DNA of 55,230 bases from positions 1-55,230 of the forward strand of contig NZ_JAAGVY010000033.1 in the NCBI RefSeq assembly GCF_010686655.1. Direction: 5' to 3'. Below, piece by piece: positions 26,464-36,148 of the stretch. A program made the position numbers and the translations under genes. The notes beneath the pieces were generated by a model, which was given only the letters and a program-made list of their open reading frames with translations, ran no database searches and was not told the DNA's origin. Each line of letters starts with the position of its first letter. Positions within the stretch are counted from its first letter, which is position 1. Origin of the DNA: Cryomorpha ignava. GTDB lineage: Bacteria; Bacteroidota; Bacteroidia; Flavobacteriales_D; Cryomorphaceae.

Positions 26464-28908
26464 TTAGTCCAAATTTAAGGACATCTTTTTAATTCGATCG
26501 GCTAAATTTTCAGTCGTCATACGTCCGCGTAATCTTTCGACCATTATTGGAAATGAAAATGGCGTGGGTTGCTCGGGATACTGCAATACAATGTTGAGTT
26601 TTTGTATCCGCTTTAATGCCTGGCGCAAACGCAATTCTTCAATTTGAAATTCCATTACTTCGCTAAAAGCCTGTTTGTACAAAAGGCTATCCGATTCAAA
26701 GTCTTTAAAGACATCAAAAAACAAACCGGAAGAAGATTGCAAGTGCTTCTCTTTCTGAAATTTTCCCGGAAAACCTTTGAAAACCAAACCGGCAATACTG
26801 GCAATATCGCGAAAGCGACGTCTTGCCATTTCGCTTTTATTCAAGCTGTGCTGAATGTCTTGAGTGAGGTGGTCGGTAGAAAAAATATCAGAATCTATTC
26901 CGTCTTCAATCGGAATATCCTGATCTGAAAGCAATTCAAAGCCATAGTCATTTAGGGCAATGCTAAAGGTCATTGGCTTAAAAAGAGAAAGTCGATACGC
27001 CAGCAGGTAAGCAATTGCCTCATGTACAAAGCGTCCATCAAACGGAAACACGAAGAGATGGCAGCCTTCTTTGGTTTTTAGTTTTTCTATAAGAAACGTA
27101 TTTTCTGATGGAACAATAGAAAGGGCTTTTTGCTTTTCGATAATGGGTTTAACAGCCAGAAGTTCTTCGCTATCATAATTTTCACGAGCCAATTGATCAA
27201 TCTTAAAGCGAAGGTTTTCGGAAAGCATAGCGCTTAAGGGCATTCTGCCGCCTTGCCAGCTGGGGATGGTTCCTTTCTGCTTTTTACTGATTTTAACCAC
27301 TACAGTCATTTCTTTTACGCGAATAAGTTCAAGTGGCCTTCCGGCAAACCAAAACGTGTCGCCCGGAGAAAGTCTGGAAACAAACCACTCTTCTACACTG
27401 CCGAGATATCCGCCTTTTTGGAATTTTACCTGAAGCATACTATCGCTCACAATTGCCCCAATAGAAAGCCGATGACGCATAGCCGTTCGCCGGTCAGTTA
27501 CGCGATAAATTCCATCGCTTCCCACTGCTACTTTTTTGAACTCTTCATAGGCATCAAGCGAATAGCCACCTCGGGTAATAAATGCTAAGGCCCATTCCCA
27601 CTCATCTCCCGTAAGGCTAGAAAATGAATAGGTGGATTTTACTTCTTTAAAAATCTTTTTCGGAGTAAATCCTTCACCAACCGCCAATGTTATAAGGTAC
27701 TGCACAAGTACATCGAAGCTGCGGATATACGGAATCCTGTCTTCCATATCGCCGCGAGACACTGCGCGTTTTAATGCCGCACACTCTATTAACTGCAGGG
27801 CATGAGTAGGTAAAAAATAAATTTCGCTGGGTTCGCCCGGGCGGTGACCACTCCTCCCTGCACGCTGAACAAAACGAGCAACTCCTTTTGGGCTTCCAAT
27901 TTGAACGATGGTTTCTACCGGTCTGAAATCGACGCCGAGATCGAGGCTGCTTGTACAAACTACACATTTTAACCGTCCTTCGTGGATTGCAACTTCCACC
28001 CAGTCGCGCAGTTCTCTGCTTATTGATCCATGGTGCATGGCTATTTCGCCCGCAAGATTAGGCTCAATGCTCAGTAAATGTTGATACCATATTTCCGCTT
28101 GCGAACGGGTATTTGTAAAAACGAGAGTGCTTTTACTTTTCTGTATAATTGGCAAAAGCCTGTGCGCCAATTGAATTCCCAAATGACCCGATTGCGCATA
28201 CGTTTCAATCGATTCGGGGATGATAGGAATGATTTTTATTTCCTTTTTGATATCGGCTTTTACAAATACAGCATGTTTTTTTCGAGTTCCCAGAAGCACT
28301 TCCATTGCCTGGTCCATATTGCCAATGGTAGCTGATACGCCCCACACTTTTACTTCTGCAATTTGGCTCAGCCGACTGATAGCAAGCTCAAGCAATACCG
28401 CTCTTTTTGAACCCATCAGCTCATGCCACTCATCTGCGACAATAAACCTCAAATTTGAAAAATAGTCTGTATAACCCTTCGTGGCCATTAGCAGGTGAAG
28501 GCTTTCTGGAGTGGTAATGAGCACTTGCGGTGCTTTTTTGCGTTGTGCTTGTCGCTGTGCCGCTGAGGTATCGCCGGTGCGAATGGCAATGGTCCACGGA
28601 ATATTGTTTTCTTCACAAAACTCCTCGCAAGCCGATTTAATATCTCTGGTAAGTGCCCTGATTGGCGTAATCCAGATAATTTTTAATCCGGAAGATTTAA
28701 CAGTGGTTTCAGATTTCTCTTCTCGCAAACAGCTTAAAGCCGCTCCAATAAAGAGCGCATATGTCTTTCCGCTTCCGGTCGGTGCATTGAGCAATCCTGA
28801 CTTGCCATCCAAACAATGCTTCCACGTTTCAACCTGAAAAGGAAAGGCTTGCCAATGGCGTTTTTTAAACCACTGGAGAGGCATATTGATTTCAGGGTAG
28901 TTTTTCAC
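26464..28908 (-). CDS. Ligase-associated DNA damage response DEXH-box helicase (Lhr-like)
   Basis: 814 residues, superfamily 2. Walker A APTGSGKT at residues 42-49, DEWH box at 159-162, SAT (motif III) in VWGVSATIG, and motif VI QRAGRSGHRPGE. After the two RecA-like domains comes the Lhr-type winged-helix and C-terminal region. It should unwind or remodel DNA with ATP, together with the ligase-associated nucleases. It starts directly after the aldo/keto reductase stop (28908/28909) and is 2 bp from pdeM, so the three genes form an operon driven from about 29960. Confidence 0.92.
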   Translation of the reverse strand: MKNYPEINMPLQWFKKRHWQAFPFQVETWKHCLDGKSGLLNAPTGSGKTYALFIGAALSCLREEKSETTVKSSGLKIIWITPIRALTRDIKSACEEFCEENNIPWTIAIRTGDTSAAQRQAQRKKAPQVLITTPESLHLLMATKGYTDYFSNLRFIVADEWHELMGSKRAVLLELAISRLSQIAEVKVWGVSATIGNMDQAMEVLLGTRKKHAVFVKADIKKEIKIIPIIPESIETYAQSGHLGIQLAHRLLPIIQKSKSTLVFTNTRSQAEIWYQHLLSIEPNLAGEIAMHHGSISRELRDWVEVAIHEGRLKCVVCTSSLDLGVDFRPVETIVQIGSPKGVARFVQRAGRSGHRPGEPSEIYFLPTHALQLIECAALKRAVSRGDMEDRIPYIRSFDVLVQYLITLAVGEGFTPKKIFKEVKSTYSFSSLTGDEWEWALAFITRGGYSLDAYEEFKKVAVGSDGIYRVTDRRTAMRHRLSIGAIVSDSMLQVKFQKGGYLGSVEEWFVSRLSPGDTFWFAGRPLELIRVKEMTVVVKISKKQKGTIPSWQGGRMPLSAMLSENLRFKIDQLARENYDSEELLAVKPIIEKQKALSIVPSENTFLIEKLKTKEGCHLFVFPFDGRFVHEAIAYLLAYRLSLFKPMTFSIALNDYGFELLSDQDIPIEDGIDSDIFSTDHLTQDIQHSLNKSEMARRRFRDIASIAGLVFKGFPGKFQKEKHLQSSSGLFFDVFKDFESDSLLYKQAFSEVMEFQIEELRLRQALKRIQKLNIVLQYPEQPTPFSFPIMVERLRGRMTTENLADRIKKMSLNLD

Positions 28909-29892
28909 TTAAAATGCGGGCTGCTTTGGCTTGTTTCCAAGTATCTTATCAATTTTTCCCATCGCCTCTTCGGTGAGCAAATCTTTTTTGTCTGTTGCTT
29001 TCAAGTTTTCTTCAAGCTGACTTGTTTTGCTCGCCCCCAAAATCACTGTGCTCACATTTTCGTTTTTCAGGCACCAGCTTACGCCCAATTGTGGCATAGT
29101 CATTCCCAATTCTTTTGCAAATGCCGAAAGTTTCTTTACCTTTTCAAGGGTTTCTTTTACAAGTAATTTATCTGAAAGAGAACTTAATTCAGCACGTTTC
29201 AACCTGGTTTCTCCCTCTTTACCGTCGTTGTACTTTCCCGAAAGGACACCTGATGCCAAAGGACTCCAAATGGTCGTGCCTAGCCCTACCGTTTTGTAAA
29301 TCTGACTAAATTCTACTTCCACCTTTTCGCGTACCAGCATATTGTATTGGGGCTGCTCCATGGTGGGGCCTATTAAATTATATTGCCTTGCCACCATGTG
29401 CGCTTCCATTATTTCCTGCGCACTCCACTCACTCGTTCCCCAGTACATTATTTTTCCTTGGTGAATAAGGTTGTGCATTGTCCACACCGTTTCTTCTATC
29501 GGAGTTTGCTTATCAGGGCGGTGGCAAAAATACAGATCCAGATATTCTACTTTTAGTCTTTTTAGCGCATCGTTGCAGGCTTCTACAACGTGCTTTCTGT
29601 GCAGGCCTTTCTGCGTCGGAAGCTTTCCTCCAGCTCCAAAAAATACTTTACTCGATAAAACGTACGAATCGCGCGACCAGCCCATTTTTTTTAAAATTTC
29701 ACCCATCACTTTTTCAGATTCGCCATCGGCATATATCTCTGCATTGTCAAAAAAATTAATGCCGGCATCATAAGCCGTTTTCATCAACTTTTCTGAAGTG
29801 TTGTCTTTTATTTGGTTGCCAAAAGTTATCCACGATCCAAAGGATAATTCACTTACCTGAAGTCCCGATTTGCCTAATCTTCTATAATCCAT
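28909..29892 (-). CDS. Aldo/keto reductase (Kv-beta-like)
   Basis: A 327-residue TIM-barrel NADPH oxidoreductase. The AKR tetrad is present: D49 and Y54 in FFDNAEIYADGESE, K82 in SSKVF, H124 in LYFCHRPD. The N-terminal MDYRRLGKSGLQVSELSFGSW and the PTMEQPQYNMLVREKVE segment place it near the voltage-gated potassium channel beta-subunit/YghZ group. It probably reduces aldehydes; the substrate is unknown. It is first in an operon with the repair helicase and pdeM, an unusual leader for that module. Confidence 0.92.
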   Translation of the reverse strand: MDYRRLGKSGLQVSELSFGSWITFGNQIKDNTSEKLMKTAYDAGINFFDNAEIYADGESEKVMGEILKKMGWSRDSYVLSSKVFFGAGGKLPTQKGLHRKHVVEACNDALKRLKVEYLDLYFCHRPDKQTPIEETVWTMHNLIHQGKIMYWGTSEWSAQEIMEAHMVARQYNLIGPTMEQPQYNMLVREKVEVEFSQIYKTVGLGTTIWSPLASGVLSGKYNDGKEGETRLKRAELSSLSDKLLVKETLEKVKKLSAFAKELGMTMPQLGVSWCLKNENVSTVILGASKTSQLEENLKATDKKDLLTEEAMGKIDKILGNKPKQPAF

Positions 29893-29959
29893 TACTTTAA
29901 TATTGTTTTGTTATTCAACCATTTTGTTATGGTTTTGTTTTCTAAAAAGAAACCCCGGT

Positions 29960-29967
29960 TAAAGGTA
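29960..29967 (-). promoter_or_regulatory. -7 element TACCTTTA for the AKR-helicase-pdeM operon
   Basis: A one-mismatch TAnnTTTG box on the minus strand, 67 bp before the aldo/keto reductase ATG at 29892. Confidence 0.45.
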
Positions 29968-29997
29968 TTGTAAATTTAAAAATGCCATTTATTATGC

Positions 29998-30573
29998 ATG
30001 GTTATAGTGAGTTATTTACCTTTAGCCCTTTTCAAAACTAAATTGGAAAACACAGAAGGTACAAATAGGAATAGAGAAAAGCTCACTGCTCAGGAATTTG
30101 AGCGTGCCTTTGATTTGTACTATAAGAATGTGCGTAATTTTTTATATTACAAGACTTCTCAGTCTGAACTGGCCGAAGATGTGGCTCAAGATGCCTTTGT
30201 AAAACTGTGGGAAACCCGCGATAAGATTGATAAATCGTCAATTAAGGCTTACGTGTTTACCATTGCAAACAATCTGGCTATCAATCAGCTTAAACGAGAC
30301 CAGTTGAAGTTTAAATTTTTGAAATTGCAGGGCGATAAAATGGATATTAAGAGCCCTGAATACCTGTTGGAAATGCAAGAGTTCGATCAAAAACTGCAAG
30401 ACACCCTGGCGAAGGTTCCCGATGGAGCACGAGAGGTTTTCTTGATGAATAGAATTGATGGACTAAAATACAGAGAGATTGCAGAAATGCTAGGCTTGAG
30501 TATGAAGGCGGTTGAAAAGCGCATGTCAAGAGCACTAGCCATTTTGAGGGAAGAAATAAAAGGAAAGTTCTAA
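29998..30573 (+). CDS. ECF-type RNA polymerase sigma factor
   Basis: 191 residues from ATG 29998. An in-frame TTG at 30043 would give 176 residues without the odd hydrophobic start, and a TACCTTTA box lies at 30017-30024; another near-consensus box, TAAATTTA, is at 29971-29978, so the start is undecided. Sigma region 2 reads FERAFDLYYKNVRNFLYY followed by SELAEDVAQDAFVKLWETRD. Region 4 is AREVFLMNRIDGLKYREIAEMLGLSMKAVEKRMSRAL, a helix-turn-helix that would bind the -35 region. It is the first gene of the FecR/TonB receptor cluster, overlapping FecR by one base (TAATG). Confidence 0.92.
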   Translation: MVIVSYLPLALFKTKLENTEGTNRNREKLTAQEFERAFDLYYKNVRNFLYYKTSQSELAEDVAQDAFVKLWETRDKIDKSSIKAYVFTIANNLAINQLKRDQLKFKFLKLQGDKMDIKSPEYLLEMQEFDQKLQDTLAKVPDGAREVFLMNRIDGLKYREIAEMLGLSMKAVEKRMSRALAILREEIKGKF

Positions 30574-31436
30574 TGGGAAGGGATAGGGAAATTGAAGAAA
30601 GAATTGACAGGCATATTTCTGGTTGGAAAGCTCCTTTTGAGTATGATTCTGAATCAAGAGCCAAGTCGGCAGTAATGCAGCGTATTTCTGATAACGCTGG
30701 TGGCGAAAGCAGAACATACATTGGCGAGAGGAAGCCAAACTCATACACATGGCTCAAGGTAGCTGCAGCTGTAGCATTAATTTTTACCGCCGGAATTGCG
30801 TATTTCCTTACCGGAAATAAAGACATAAAAAATGTCTCGGAAAGCTTTACGGCAATTAATTTGCCCGATGGTTCTACAGTTTTATTTACTCCGGGCTCCA
30901 CTATTTCATATAACAGCAGGTTGTGGCGATGGAATCGCACGGTAAAATTTTCCGGTGAGGGTTATTTTAATGTAAAATCGGGAAGTGCTTTTACAGTAAA
31001 TACTCAGGTGGGAAATGTAGAAGTTTTGGGAACGGCTTTTACCCTTTGGGCAGATAATAAAGATATGTTTGCACATTGCACTGAGGGTAGTGTAAGAGTG
31101 CGGAATGCCGGTGGTGAGATGACTATTGTAAGCGGTGAGTTTATAGATATTCAAGACGGTGATATGGCCGCCGTAATGTTGTTTAATACACAAGGATTTA
31201 TTAGCCCCCGACCTGAGAGATTTCTCAGTTTTGAATCGGTTCCTGTAGCTATTGTGCTCAATGAATTGGAAAGATCTCTGCGATTAAAAATTAAAAATGA
31301 ATTGCCTTCCAACCTGGTTTATTCAGGAATTCTCGATATTAGCGATGAAAATCAGTGTTTTCAAGTATTTTGCAAGCCTTTCGGCGCAATAGTTGATAAA
31401 AATGCTGATGGTCATGTGTCTATTCATCTCAAATGA
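30573..31436 (+). CDS. FecR family anti-sigma factor
   Basis: 287 residues: a cytoplasmic N-terminal domain, one membrane helix (about residues 60-80, WLKVAAAVALIFTAGIAYFLT), a periplasmic FecR domain (LPDGSTVLFTPGSTISYNSR, VEVLGTAFTL) and a terminal DUF4974-like region. It is expected to hold the upstream sigma factor until the TonB receptor signals. Start and stop overlap the neighbours (TAATG before, ATGA after), so it is tightly coupled. This is the standard sigma/FecR/SusC-like order of Bacteroidota. Confidence 0.92.
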   Translation: MGRDREIEERIDRHISGWKAPFEYDSESRAKSAVMQRISDNAGGESRTYIGERKPNSYTWLKVAAAVALIFTAGIAYFLTGNKDIKNVSESFTAINLPDGSTVLFTPGSTISYNSRLWRWNRTVKFSGEGYFNVKSGSAFTVNTQVGNVEVLGTAFTLWADNKDMFAHCTEGSVRVRNAGGEMTIVSGEFIDIQDGDMAAVMLFNTQGFISPRPERFLSFESVPVAIVLNELERSLRLKIKNELPSNLVYSGILDISDENQCFQVFCKPFGAIVDKNADGHVSIHLK

Positions 31437-34069
31437 GAATACTTGCTTTCGTCGTTTGTTTCTTTGTGCTTGATACGTGCTGGTCTCAGATATCAGAGCA
31501 AGACTCAATTGAATTTCAGGAATTAAGCGGTCTCAACCTTATTGAAGCACTTAAATATCTCGATAGAAACTACGAGATCAAATTTTCATACAATCCCGAT
31601 GCTGTTAAGGATATTGTAGTTCCAGAAATAACTGACTCAGTCTACTCTATTGATGTTTTTCTGAAGATATGCCTCCGAAGCTCAAAAATAGACTATGAGT
31701 ACACTGCTGATACATACATACTTTATCCAAGGCAGTCTCAACCACCGTTAAAGAAAAAAACCTTCACAATAAGCGGACAGGTTATTGACAAAAACACGCG
31801 TGAATCGCTTCCCTTTGCGAGTATCGCAGTTCCCAGCACAAAACTTACCGCCACGACAAATACCGATGGAAAATTTACATTGATGAATATTCCGGGCGAT
31901 ACCCTTGCTGTTCAAATAAATTATCTCGGCTACATGCCACTCATTATTACGCTTAGAGATAAAACATCTGACGAAATTCTGATTTTTGAAATGATACCAC
32001 AACAACGCAACTTGCCATCTATCCAGGTGATAGCTAATATTCAGCAATTGATTGATATAAATTCTATTCCCAGCCAGTTTACATTTAATCCGGCTCAAAT
32101 ATCTAATCTACCTAACCTCGGCGAAAATGACGTTTTTTCTGCCTTGAGACGACTCCCGGGTATAAGAGGAGGACTGGATGCGTCTTCGGGATTAAAAATC
32201 AGAGGTGGCGCATCAGATCACAATCTGGTTATGTTTGATGGGATTACAGTTTATCATGTTGATCACTTTTATGGATTTTTAAGTGCTTTTAATACCAATG
32301 TCATTAAAAATATTCAAATCGATAAGGGTGGCTATAGCGCTAAATACGGCGGACGGGCTTCGGGAGTGGTAAATATTACCGGTATTGATGGAAATAAGAT
32401 TAACCCCGGGCTTATTGCTGAAGTAACCACCCTTAGCGCAAATGTTAGGGCAGAATTGCCGATAGTTCCAAACAAGGCTTCTCTGGTTTTCGCATACAGG
32501 AGATCATTTACGGATGTATTTCAATCAACAACGTATAAAAATCTATTTAATAATATTTTTAATTCCAGCATTCCAACAACTGACAATAATACCATCGACG
32601 TTTTTGGCGGAAGCCAGGAGCCCAGATATGTTTTTAGCGATTTAAACGCAAAAGTAAATTTTATGCCTTCGGCGAAAGATGTCATTTCACTTAGCTATTA
32701 TCAGGGCAGCGATGATGTGAAGATTAATTTTGAAGGCAGCCGCGAAAGTCTGACACGCAAAGCAGTTGACGATACAAACTGGGGTACCCGCGGCGGATCG
32801 CTCAAATGGTCCAGAAAGTGGAATAAACGGTTTTTTACATATGCCAATTATGGTGTGTCGCTCTATAAAAGCGATCTGCAAGCAGAGGACTCTTATTTTT
32901 TTATGAATAGCGACACCCTCTTTAGCCGCATTTTTTACATGCAGCAAAATAAGGTAAATGACAATACTTTAAGGCTTGACAATACATTTGAAATCAACTC
33001 TGAAACGCGTTTGGACTTTGGGTATTGGAACAGCGACTACGAGATTACCGTACAGGCTCAAAATCAAAATATTATTGTGCAAGACTCAATTTCAAAGGCG
33101 CGTTTGCAGGCTGTATATGGCGAATTGAATCGCGAAATCGGCAAATGGAATTTGAGCGGAGGGCTACGTGCATCGTATTATACAGGTACAGATGAACTTT
33201 TATTAGAGCCTCGACTTTCAGTTACCTATCCACTAAGCGATGCCCTTGAACTAAAGGGTGCTTATGGTATTTTTCACCAAATTATCAGACGCCTCAATGA
33301 GCGAAGTCTTTACCTAAGCATTCCCGAAACGTGGACTCTATCGGGAAATAAAACCGTGCCCATACTTACATCTAACCATTACATACTGGGGTTTTTGTAC
33401 GCTAAAAACAATTGGCAGTTTGATGTAGAAGGATATCACAAATACGAAAGTGGAACAGTAGATTTTTTGCTTCCCGAATTTGGATTTGCCACCGGCGATC
33501 TCAACCAATTCAACATCGGTGGAAACCGAAAAATACTTGGACTGGATGTATTGGTAAAACGCTCTTTTCGCAACCAAAATGTTCTGCTGAATTATACTTT
33601 TCTCGATTCACAAAGTAAATATAAGGGTGTAAACAATGATGCATACTTTAGAAGTTCTGGTATTTCGGCACATGAGTTTAATGCAGTTTATAATTTTGAA
33701 GTAAAGAGGTGGGATTTTTCTATCGCCTTTGTACTATCAAGCGGAGAGCCTTACACACCGGTGCTCGGCACTTTTGTGGTCACACTTCCAAATGGAGATG
33801 AACAGCAGTTTGTAAGTCTGGGAGCACTTAATTCTGAACGACTCGATTGGTATAACCGAATGGATATTGCTGTAAATTATACTGTTCCGCTCAAAAAAGG
33901 CGTTTTTCAAGTAGGGGCTTCTATTTACAATGTGTACAATAATCTGGGAATAAAGTATATTGACTACTACCAGATACCCGATGATGGCAGTGATTTTTAC
34001 AGTTTGGGGCAGCGCGATATACTTTCGTTGGGATTTACCCCTTCGCTATTTTTAAAAGTAAAATTTTAA
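31433..34069 (+). CDS. TonB-dependent outer-membrane receptor with carboxypeptidase-like and STN-type domains
   Basis: 878 residues with a signal peptide ending at TCWSQ. An STN/secretin-like signalling domain (about 25-95, LSGLNLIEALKYLDRNYEI) is followed by a carboxypeptidase D regulatory-like domain (about 105-190, GQVIDKNTRESLPFASIAVP), the plug (FSALRRLPGIRGGLDASSGLKIRGG) and the beta-barrel ending in SLFLKVKF with a terminal aromatic. The STN domain is what transducer receptors use to contact FecR, so it should both import a ligand and trigger the sigma factor. Ligand unknown. Overlaps FecR by 4 bp and the next gene by 1 bp. Confidence 0.92.
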   Translation: MRILAFVVCFFVLDTCWSQISEQDSIEFQELSGLNLIEALKYLDRNYEIKFSYNPDAVKDIVVPEITDSVYSIDVFLKICLRSSKIDYEYTADTYILYPRQSQPPLKKKTFTISGQVIDKNTRESLPFASIAVPSTKLTATTNTDGKFTLMNIPGDTLAVQINYLGYMPLIITLRDKTSDEILIFEMIPQQRNLPSIQVIANIQQLIDINSIPSQFTFNPAQISNLPNLGENDVFSALRRLPGIRGGLDASSGLKIRGGASDHNLVMFDGITVYHVDHFYGFLSAFNTNVIKNIQIDKGGYSAKYGGRASGVVNITGIDGNKINPGLIAEVTTLSANVRAELPIVPNKASLVFAYRRSFTDVFQSTTYKNLFNNIFNSSIPTTDNNTIDVFGGSQEPRYVFSDLNAKVNFMPSAKDVISLSYYQGSDDVKINFEGSRESLTRKAVDDTNWGTRGGSLKWSRKWNKRFFTYANYGVSLYKSDLQAEDSYFFMNSDTLFSRIFYMQQNKVNDNTLRLDNTFEINSETRLDFGYWNSDYEITVQAQNQNIIVQDSISKARLQAVYGELNREIGKWNLSGGLRASYYTGTDELLLEPRLSVTYPLSDALELKGAYGIFHQIIRRLNERSLYLSIPETWTLSGNKTVPILTSNHYILGFLYAKNNWQFDVEGYHKYESGTVDFLLPEFGFATGDLNQFNIGGNRKILGLDVLVKRSFRNQNVLLNYTFLDSQSKYKGVNNDAYFRSSGISAHEFNAVYNFEVKRWDFSIAFVLSSGEPYTPVLGTFVVTLPNGDEQQFVSLGALNSERLDWYNRMDIAVNYTVPLKKGVFQVGASIYNVYNNLGIKYIDYYQIPDDGSDFYSLGQRDILSLGFTPSLFLKVKF

Positions 34070-34848
34070 TGAAAATAAATGTTACAATATTTCTGGTTCT
34101 GATTTTTTCACTGCTTTTATCTTGTGAAAAGGCAGAAGAAGAGGCGAATAAACTGGACTCAAAAATTTTGATTGAGTGCTATGTTTTTGCCAATGAGCCG
34201 GTAATAATAAGAGCTGCGTCTGTAAATGAGAATGGTCATTCTGTCTCATCTCCGGCAGAAAATGCCGAAGTGAAATTGATACAGGGAAATGTGGAAATAC
34301 CATTCGCCGAAAGCGACACCTTACCGGGAACATATTATCAAACAAACTTGACCACGATTTTGGCAGATACCGGCCTTATTAAATTAAGCGTGAATTACAA
34401 GGGGCATGAGCACAGTTCGCAAGCCACATTTCCTCCGCAGCTTTCGGGGCTTGCTATAAGTACAGCAGATATCGAATTACTGCCCGGTGAGGTAAATACC
34501 ACAATTGCGACGATAAGCTGGACACCGCTTGGCGGTGCTGTGGGCTATTGCATATTTTTGAGAAACGTGGCTGATTATCCTGCCCTTCAAATAAATAACA
34601 ATCTCTATAACTCCCAACAAAGTCATTTTTCAAAAATAATTTACGAGACCTCAGTAAATCTGAAGAGTGCTGATTTTGCGTATATTGGAGACTACGACAT
34701 CTATGTAACTGCAATTGGTAGTGAGTATTTGGCTATGTACAATGGATATGGCCTGAATAATCTAATCAGTGCGCCCAGCAATATCGAAAATGGGTGGGGT
34801 GTTTTTACCGCTTTTAATGGTCAGGCGGTAGCAGTTACCGTGCAATAA
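34069..34848 (+). CDS. DUF4249-type lipoprotein
   Basis: 259 residues. Lipoprotein signal peptide with lipobox LLSC (cysteine about residue 19), then a DUF4249-like beta domain opening with KILIECYVFANEPVIIRAASV and a second domain with ISWTPLGGAVGYCIFL. DUF4249 proteins commonly sit beside FecR-linked TonB receptors, as here, and are presumed surface partners of the receptor. The gene overlaps the receptor stop by one base. Confidence 0.85.
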   Translation: MKINVTIFLVLIFSLLLSCEKAEEEANKLDSKILIECYVFANEPVIIRAASVNENGHSVSSPAENAEVKLIQGNVEIPFAESDTLPGTYYQTNLTTILADTGLIKLSVNYKGHEHSSQATFPPQLSGLAISTADIELLPGEVNTTIATISWTPLGGAVGYCIFLRNVADYPALQINNNLYNSQQSHFSKIIYETSVNLKSADFAYIGDYDIYVTAIGSEYLAMYNGYGLNNLISAPSNIENGWGVFTAFNGQAVAVTVQ

Positions 34849-34930
34849 GTTTTTCTAGACAGTAGGGTAAACATTTTTGCAGATGTATAAGTGATGTACC
34901 GCAAGGTGCAAACATTTAAAATCGTAGAAG

Positions 34931-35779
34931 TTGAGCTCAAAAAGTCCATTTGAAGAAAAGTTAGATTATTGTCTGCACGAGAGCAGAATACCAGCACGAT
35001 TATCAAAAGAAGAAGCGCGTTTTCAGGTTATGAACCGGATAAACGTTTCAGAGTCGGGGCGAAATGTAGGTTTGCCAACATTTCTTAAGGTCGCAGCAGC
35101 AGTTTTGGTTCTCGTAGGCGGAGGTTTTGTAGCCTGGTATTTTCTGGGTATCGAAGTACTCGAAAACAATAATTCGGGAATAGCAGAATATAAATTGCCC
35201 GACGGCTCTATTGTTAAGCTAAACCAAAATTCAGTTGCTTCTTACAATAGTTCGATGTGGTTTTTAAACCGCGAAATTGATTTGAACAGGGGAGAAGCAT
35301 TTTTTGAAGTCGAGAAAGGAGAAAAGTTTACTGTTGAAACCCTTAAGGGTGATATCACAGTTCTGGGTACTTCTTTTAATGTATCGCTGCGCAACGAAAA
35401 TTTTCAGGTAGCTTGTAAATCGGGTAAAGTAGCAGTGAAACTTGCCACAGGTGGTGAACCTATGCTACTTACACCCGGCACAGGAATTGATTTGGCCGTG
35501 AGCAAAACCAAACTTGTTGAGATACAGACGGCTAGTATTGGCCAGTGGACTATAGGAGAATTTACATTTGAGAATGTGCTGGTAACCGAGGTTTTTGAGA
35601 CGATCCATACACAAACTGAATACGCCTTTGAAATTCCGGAAGGAATTGATTTAAAATACTCCGGTCAGTTTAATCTGAATCAGCCTATTGAAGAGATACT
35701 CGATATAGTGTGCATCCCTTTAAATCTGACCTATTCTATTGACCATCCAGCAAAGAAAATTTCAATCACCAAAATTTAA
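34931..35779 (+). CDS. Second FecR family protein, without an adjacent sigma gene
   Basis: 282 residues from a TTG (no ATG fits upstream of the conserved region; GTAGAAG lies just before). N-terminal cytoplasmic stretch, membrane helix about 51-73 (FLKVAAAVLVLVGGGFVAWYFLG), FecR domain (LPDGSIVKLNQNSVASYNSS, ITVLGTSFNVSL) and C-terminal DUF4974-like domain. It is a clear paralogue of the FecR at 30573. It lies 82 bp after the DUF4249 gene on the same strand, with no second sigma factor or receptor next to it. It may act on the same sigma factor or on an unlinked one. Confidence 0.88.
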   Translation: MSSKSPFEEKLDYCLHESRIPARLSKEEARFQVMNRINVSESGRNVGLPTFLKVAAAVLVLVGGGFVAWYFLGIEVLENNNSGIAEYKLPDGSIVKLNQNSVASYNSSMWFLNREIDLNRGEAFFEVEKGEKFTVETLKGDITVLGTSFNVSLRNENFQVACKSGKVAVKLATGGEPMLLTPGTGIDLAVSKTKLVEIQTASIGQWTIGEFTFENVLVTEVFETIHTQTEYAFEIPEGIDLKYSGQFNLNQPIEEILDIVCIPLNLTYSIDHPAKKISITKI

Positions 35780-35783
35780 AATC

Positions 35784-35933
35784 ATGCTTAAAGAATTGAA
35801 CAAGATCAGAATGAGCCTGAAGGCCAATAAAGTTTCTGCCGGTTTGACTCCCTTGTGGGACCAGTTCTACGTAAAAGAGCAGAATAGAAAATTTAAAAAT
35901 AAGTGGGACAAGATTAAAAGCTTGAATTCCTAA
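35784..35933 (+). CDS. Small basic protein downstream of FecR (unknown)
   Basis: 49 residues (MLKELNKIRMSLKANKVSAG, ending KSLNS), lysine-rich, starting four bases after the FecR stop, so it would be co-translated with it. No family recognised. Its reality rests on spacing and composition only. Confidence 0.4.
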   Translation: MLKELNKIRMSLKANKVSAGLTPLWDQFYVKEQNRKFKNKWDKIKSLNS

Positions 35934-35984
35934 AATAGTTGTCCCGGTTTCATAAGGCACTATGATCTCTCCATGCAATTCCAG

Positions 35985-36008
35985 CCGTTTATTTGCTATG
36001 GTAAACGG
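35985..36008 (+). terminator. Possible terminator of the FecR cluster
   Basis: A 7-bp stem CCGTTTA/TAAACGG with a 10-nt loop, followed by TTGTTATTTC. Weaker than the hairpins elsewhere in the window. Confidence 0.35.
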
Positions 36009-36121
36009 TTGTTATTTCAAAAAGAAGGGAAAACAGCTCTAAGAGTGTATAAAGAGTAATGCGGGGAGAAATACACTTCCCGGATTTTTCATGGTAGTTT
36101 TAGTTAATCTGGTTAGGTTAG

Positions 36122-36145
36122 AAAGCCCCGCACACGCGGGGCTTT
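36122..36145. terminator. Terminator after the YhdH-type gene
   Basis: A perfect 10-bp stem AAAGCCCCGC/GCGGGGCTTT with an ACAC loop. It is positioned just after the minus-strand stop at 36149 and can also stop plus-strand transcripts. Confidence 0.85.
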
Positions 36146-36148
36146 TCT

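Noticed and set aside
30347-30940. 197-codon antisense frame over the sigma and FecR genes
   Set aside because: The sense strand carries two recognisable coupled genes; the antisense frame has no motif or promoter.
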